A stretch of DNA of 64,000 bases from Acorus gramineus. Lineage: Eukaryota; Streptophyta; Magnoliopsida; Acorales; Acoraceae. The DNA lies in assembly GCA_030737835.1 (NCBI GenBank), contig CM060848.1, positions 7,958,063 through 8,022,062 on the forward strand. The letters are read 5' to 3'. Shown piece by piece: positions 60,301-64,000 of this stretch (positions within the stretch are counted from its first letter, which is position 1; every line of letters starts with the position of its first letter). Position numbers and translations under genes: made by a program. The notes under the pieces were generated by a model. It saw only the letters and a program-made list of their open reading frames with translations. It was not told where the DNA came from and did no database searches.

Positions 60301-61061
60301 TTGAGTACCGACCATGGATGGCCGCCAGGATGAGGACTATTCGGGAGAGGGCTACCGGATGATGCGAGACATCGTAACGTATTATATATCGATGTGGATA
60401 ATCTTTGTAGTCTCGTGCTAGCTTGTGATACTACACGTTACTGTTAATGGATTAGTTGTTTTCCCAAATGTCCCCCCCGGGGGGTGAGAGTGAGGTGAGG
60501 TCACGTCTCCACGTGACATTTATATCTGTTAGGTTCTCCCATCCATATCTTTCCTTAGAAGAAAAATGTGCTAATATTGTATTATTATTGTAGACCTTGG
60601 ATTCTTGTCACTCACTAAGCTTGTAGCTCACCCCTTGTGTATTGTTTATCCACTAGGGATTGGGTTGGCGTGGAGTTGGAGCATTCCTCAAGCGTGGTTC
60701 GTGCGTGGAGCGTTCCACCTTTCGGTTGGCGAGTGCAAGGCTGTCAGCAATCCTTTTTTTGTTTATGTATTAGTAATCGTGCGTGTCGCACATGTGGTTG
60801 TATTTTGACTAGACTTGGACTCTCACAGGACAGTGATTGTGTATTCAAGTCTGTAATAATGGTTTTGATTTACAGACTTATTTTGTATTTTATGCTTCCA
60901 CATTTTTAATTGGCTATCGCTTCCATGTTGCCTTATGACCTTATTCGATCTTTGTTGGTTATTATTGTATTTTATTTGGAGTCATTATTGACCTCTTGTG
61001 TATGACTCCTGATATTGTATGATTGGTATGGTCCCGGGGACGGCCGCTCCGGGGCGTAACA
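57376..61061 (+). mobile_element. Large Gypsy-type LTR (about 3.7 kb)
   Basis: The right end GGTCCCGGGGACGGCCGCTCC..GGGGCGTAACA, the CTCACTAAGCTTGTAGCTCACCCC block near 60610 and the GGACTCTCACAGGACAGTGATTG block near 60820 are counterparts of copies A-C. The left end is placed at TGTAGATACCCCAATTTTG (57376) by form only. No target duplication is seen (CACGT on the left, TCGGT on the right). Positions 59760-60370 hold diverged tandem repeats. Old fossil; left half less certain. Confidence 0.6.
59760..60370. repeat. Diverged tandem repeats within the LTR
   Basis: Modules recur two to four times: CGTTGAAGCTACC / CGTCGAAGCTTCC / CGTCGAAGCTACC; GAGAGGGCTACCGGA; GAGTATGATGNNACTANCNTACGAGGC; and TGAGTACCGACCA. 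They suggest a variable minisatellite-like region. Confidence 0.7.
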
Positions 61062-62497
61062 TCGGTGCATATTTTTTCCTCCACAACTGTGATATCGCAA
61101 TATATACTGAGAGGTTATTTTCACCCCCTTTCATTGTTATCACCCCATTTTTTTAACCCACTCTACCCAAATTTTATAAATTACAACCACACCCATATGT
61201 ACATCAAACTTTACACCGTGGAACCCACCCCATTAGATTTTCCTTCTCTCTCTCTCTCTCTCTCTCTCTCATCTGGTTCGAACCTCGCTCCCTCTCTCCC
61301 TTGCCGGTTAACTTCACCTTCTCTAGTGATGGAGGTGACAGATGGGGCTACTTTATCCCATGTGTAAGGGCTTTACTCGACCACTTCTTCACCCACGCCG
61401 CCTTCGATGCACCAGTGGATTCGTCCCCTCTTGACTTGCTCCTTGAGAAAGGCGTGCTGCTGAGATTCCTTGCCATCACAGTTGCCTTCGACCACGCGCC
61501 ACCGTTGGTCCTTGTGAACCATTGCCACGAACTCATCCCCGCCGCCATAGGGTCCCCGCAGACCATCGTTGTCGGCCCTTATCCACTTCTTCTCCCCGAC
61601 CATGAACAGATCCTTCCACCTCCTCATCGGGGCCTTTCCGATTGGCTAGATTATCGGGATATGAATGGGCGGTTTGTGGTGGTGGTGCTAATGTACGAAA
61701 CACTCATCGGGGTTAGTCCATTTTATTGTTCAAAATATAGACAGCAAATGTTTCAAATTTATTTTTTAAATCATATATCTCATCTAATGAGGCATGTATT
61801 TTTGTAAAATGCGAAGTATATGCTCCAATGAATTGAATGATATTATTTATTGAAAATGTAAAAAAATTCCAATGAAGCATATACCTTGAGTGAAAAAGAT
61901 TAACAAGATATATCTGACTACATTTGGGACTTTAAAAATGACGAAATGTAACAAAGCTCATTTCTCAAAGGAAGTGAATAAAATACGGTCCCTATATACT
62001 TTTCGCAAAACTGATGGAGAGTATCCGAAGTGTCCAGATCTAGTCAAGCCTGGGTACTAGCAATACTAAACTGTGCAGCTTATTAATTGAATTACATATC
62101 ATATGAATTGAACTACACAATCAATTATTGGGTACAATGTCACTCTTTGTACAGTTCAATTCATAACTATATAGTTCGATTTACAGACCGTGGAGTTCAA
62201 TACTCATGGTATTGATGTTACGAAGACCTGAAGGGATCCGGACTCGTACCAGACGGCCTCATTAAATCCCGACCGTCCAGATTTGGATCTCGGCCGTTCC
62301 CTTCGACATACAACTATACAAGTCAAAGATGCATTCGGTCCATGTCGTTCGAAACAATACTCAGACAAAACGCCTTTACCCCCTCTCAAAGACAAAGAGA
62401 AGGCGATCGAAACGGAATTTTCGATCGTCTCCTCTCAATGCAAGAGGAGCCCTAACTACTCACTAAATCTCGAGCGATCGACGAAATCGATCCATCG
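61062..62497. other. Spacer with a GC-rich open stretch of unknown identity, then fucosyltransferase upstream region
   Basis: A (CT)n run at about 61244-61270 precedes a 168-codon open frame (61301-61807) whose GC-rich part (61370-61690) also stays open on the other strand. It matches no family I know. The (CT)n run and following CTCCCTC context look like a plant 5' UTR. The stretch 61810-62400 is noncoding. The last ~100 bases are probably the fucosyltransferase 5' UTR. Confidence 0.4.
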
Positions 62498-62860
62498 ATG
62501 GCTATCTTCGCAAGTTCTTCTTCCCTCCCCACCACCAACACCAGCAGCGGCGGAAGCCACGGCAGGAAGAGGTGGTTGAATCTGTTGTTCCTGCTGTTCG
62601 GCGTCGCCTTCTTGATCGAGATGACCTTCCTAGGCCGCCGCCTTGACTTGTCCGGCGAAGCCGAGGAGGTCATGCACAACTGGGCTCACACGTTCTTCCG
62701 TCCCACCCAAGTCACTCCTTCAGTCGCGACGTCCTATCGGCGGGCCGGAGGTGATGGGGATGGGATGAGGGAGTGCGAGGAATGGTTGGAGAAGGTGGAC
62801 TCTGTGAACTACAGTAGGGATTTCGGGACGGATCCTGTCTGGGTCGGTGGTTTCGAAGAG
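62498..62860 (+). CDS. FUT11-like: Glycoprotein alpha-1,3-fucosyltransferase (FucT A type), exon 1; gene continues beyond the window
   Basis: Exon 1 encodes 121 residues of a type II Golgi membrane enzyme that adds core alpha-1,3-fucose to N-glycans (GT10 family). After a short Ser/Thr-rich cytosolic tail (1-22) and GRKRW come a single membrane anchor (about 27-46: LNLLFLLFGVAFLIEMTFLG), a variable stem, and the conserved plant block CEEWLEKVDSVNYSRDFGTDP at 93-113. This block corresponds to [21 protein letters not shown] in Arabidopsis FUT11. Reading stops soon after a good donor, GAAGAG|GTCTTG (62860/62861), in phase 0, so the remaining catalytic exons should lie downstream. I find none before 64000. 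The ATG at 62498 is the first in frame and gives the expected short tail. Confidence 0.78.
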
Positions 62861-64000
62861 GTCTTGCTTTCTTAACTTGGATTGCGTGGATTTTTATTTT
62901 TAGATTTTGATGATTGTTAGGTCGTATAACTTGCTATAAGAAAATTTCCATGAAAACTGAATAACGGTGTCACCTTTGATAAATTGACTTGGGTTTTATG
63001 CAAAATGAATGCAAAAATTGATAATAGGTTAAAATCAAGGTTTCACCGAGTAGTTTCATTAACCTCATTCTTTAAGGGACAAAACCATTTGGACATATTT
63101 TTGTCTTCAATAAATGCATAAGTCTATTAGGATGTCTTCAGAATTCAAATAAAAAATACAAAATTTTATTCTTTGCACTATAGCTACATCAATGATCAAT
63201 GCCAGAGTGATCCTCTTTTTTTTTAATTCTTATTATAAGCTTTTTAAAATAAAATAATGGGTTTAAAATCATTTCATTTATAGAGCATATGACGCAATTG
63301 TAACTTATTGTATTATTTGAAAAATATTCTTTACTTAATCACATGAAATGTCATGAAGGGAATGGGGGTGAGGAACAGGGCCCAAGAAGAGATGAATTCA
63401 TAAAATCTTTGTGTCACTTAGACCAGTTGAAACAGGATTGTATTCCAGTAGCTTGTGTCACTTAAACCATTGGAAACAGGATTGTATTCCAGTAGCGTAA
63501 TCCAAAGCAGGAGTGGTTAGCAGGTAGGATTTCTTGCATCCATGGATTGCATGAATTGCTACTTTACTAGTCATGCAGACATATTCGTTGAACGATGGAT
63601 CCTTCTTATTTTACTTTATTTTATTCAAGAAGGTGGGATTTCCACCTTTATATATATGATAATATAAAGTTTATATCCCAGGTCAAGGTAGATCATAACA
63701 CACCATTCAAAACAAAAAATGGGAAGGACAAGGAATAAACAGATCTGTTCACCCCAGAAACCTTTTGCCCTATCTTCTTCTTGAGTTTCTTATGGTTCTC
63801 CCACATTTGTTGCATCGAGTAAAGTCAATCTTAAAGTTCCATACCCTTCACCTAGTTCCTTGCTGATAGATTATGAAGTAAGGAGATGGTCAGTGTTCTC
63901 ATCTTCAGCATTACTCAATTTGCAAGAACTGTTGCCTGTCTGGTCATCTATTTCTGTTCACACTTTTATTAGCAATTTATTTAAGCAAGTAGATGACATG
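62861..64000 (+). other. Probable intron 1 of the fucosyltransferase gene
   Basis: It begins GTCTTGC at the proposed donor and stays noncoding and AT-rich to the window edge. A near-perfect ~55-bp tandem duplication (GTGTCACTTA..CCAGTAGC) lies at 63410-63497. Intron size over 1.1 kb is plausible; the acceptor is outside the window. Confidence 0.5.

Overview
This is a nuclear genome window from a flowering plant; I cannot name the species. It is mostly repeats (Ty3/Gypsy, Ty1/Copia, LINE, CACTA, hAT and Mutator-like copies). It holds two complete host genes with plant-specific relatives and the first exon of a third. Most long open frames come from GC-rich or simple-sequence DNA and are not genes.

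Layout. 1-7839: large-LTR Ty3/Gypsy fossils, with one LTR lying inside another and a gag-protease remnant between LTR copies. 7840-11060: AT-rich intergenic DNA holding a clean hAT-type non-autonomous element (9940-10761, 8-bp target duplication). 11060-13204: an A1 aspartyl protease gene behind a tandemly duplicated ~350-bp promoter. 13823-14193: a short 5'-truncated LINE with a 15-bp target duplication. 14524-19530: a short-LTR Copia fossil filled with Gypsy material. 20681-28862: a CACTA element holding a LINE, which itself holds a 2.5-kb solo LTR. 29311-31322: two large foldback elements side by side, the second flanked by a 9-bp target duplication. 33412-47192: a 13.8-kb LTR-internal-LTR-internal-LTR array flanked by one TAAGT duplication, the most striking structure here. 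47535-48302: a 42-bp tandem repeat, a LINE RNase H remnant and a small CACTA-like element. 50055-52031: a two-exon trihelix transcription factor gene of the ASR3 type, minus strand. 54598-61061: Gypsy-type gag-like fossils and a further large LTR. 62498-62860: exon 1 of a glycoprotein alpha-1,3-fucosyltransferase gene running off the right edge.

The three host genes are functionally unrelated: a secreted protease, a nuclear repressor-type factor and a Golgi N-glycan enzyme. They are islands between repeat blocks and form no cluster. I found no tRNA, rRNA or CRISPR array and no convincing new protein-coding system. The unusual content is structural: the tandem LTR array, the three-level nest, the duplicated protease promoter, and a hypervariable GC-rich block shared by the Gypsy LTRs.
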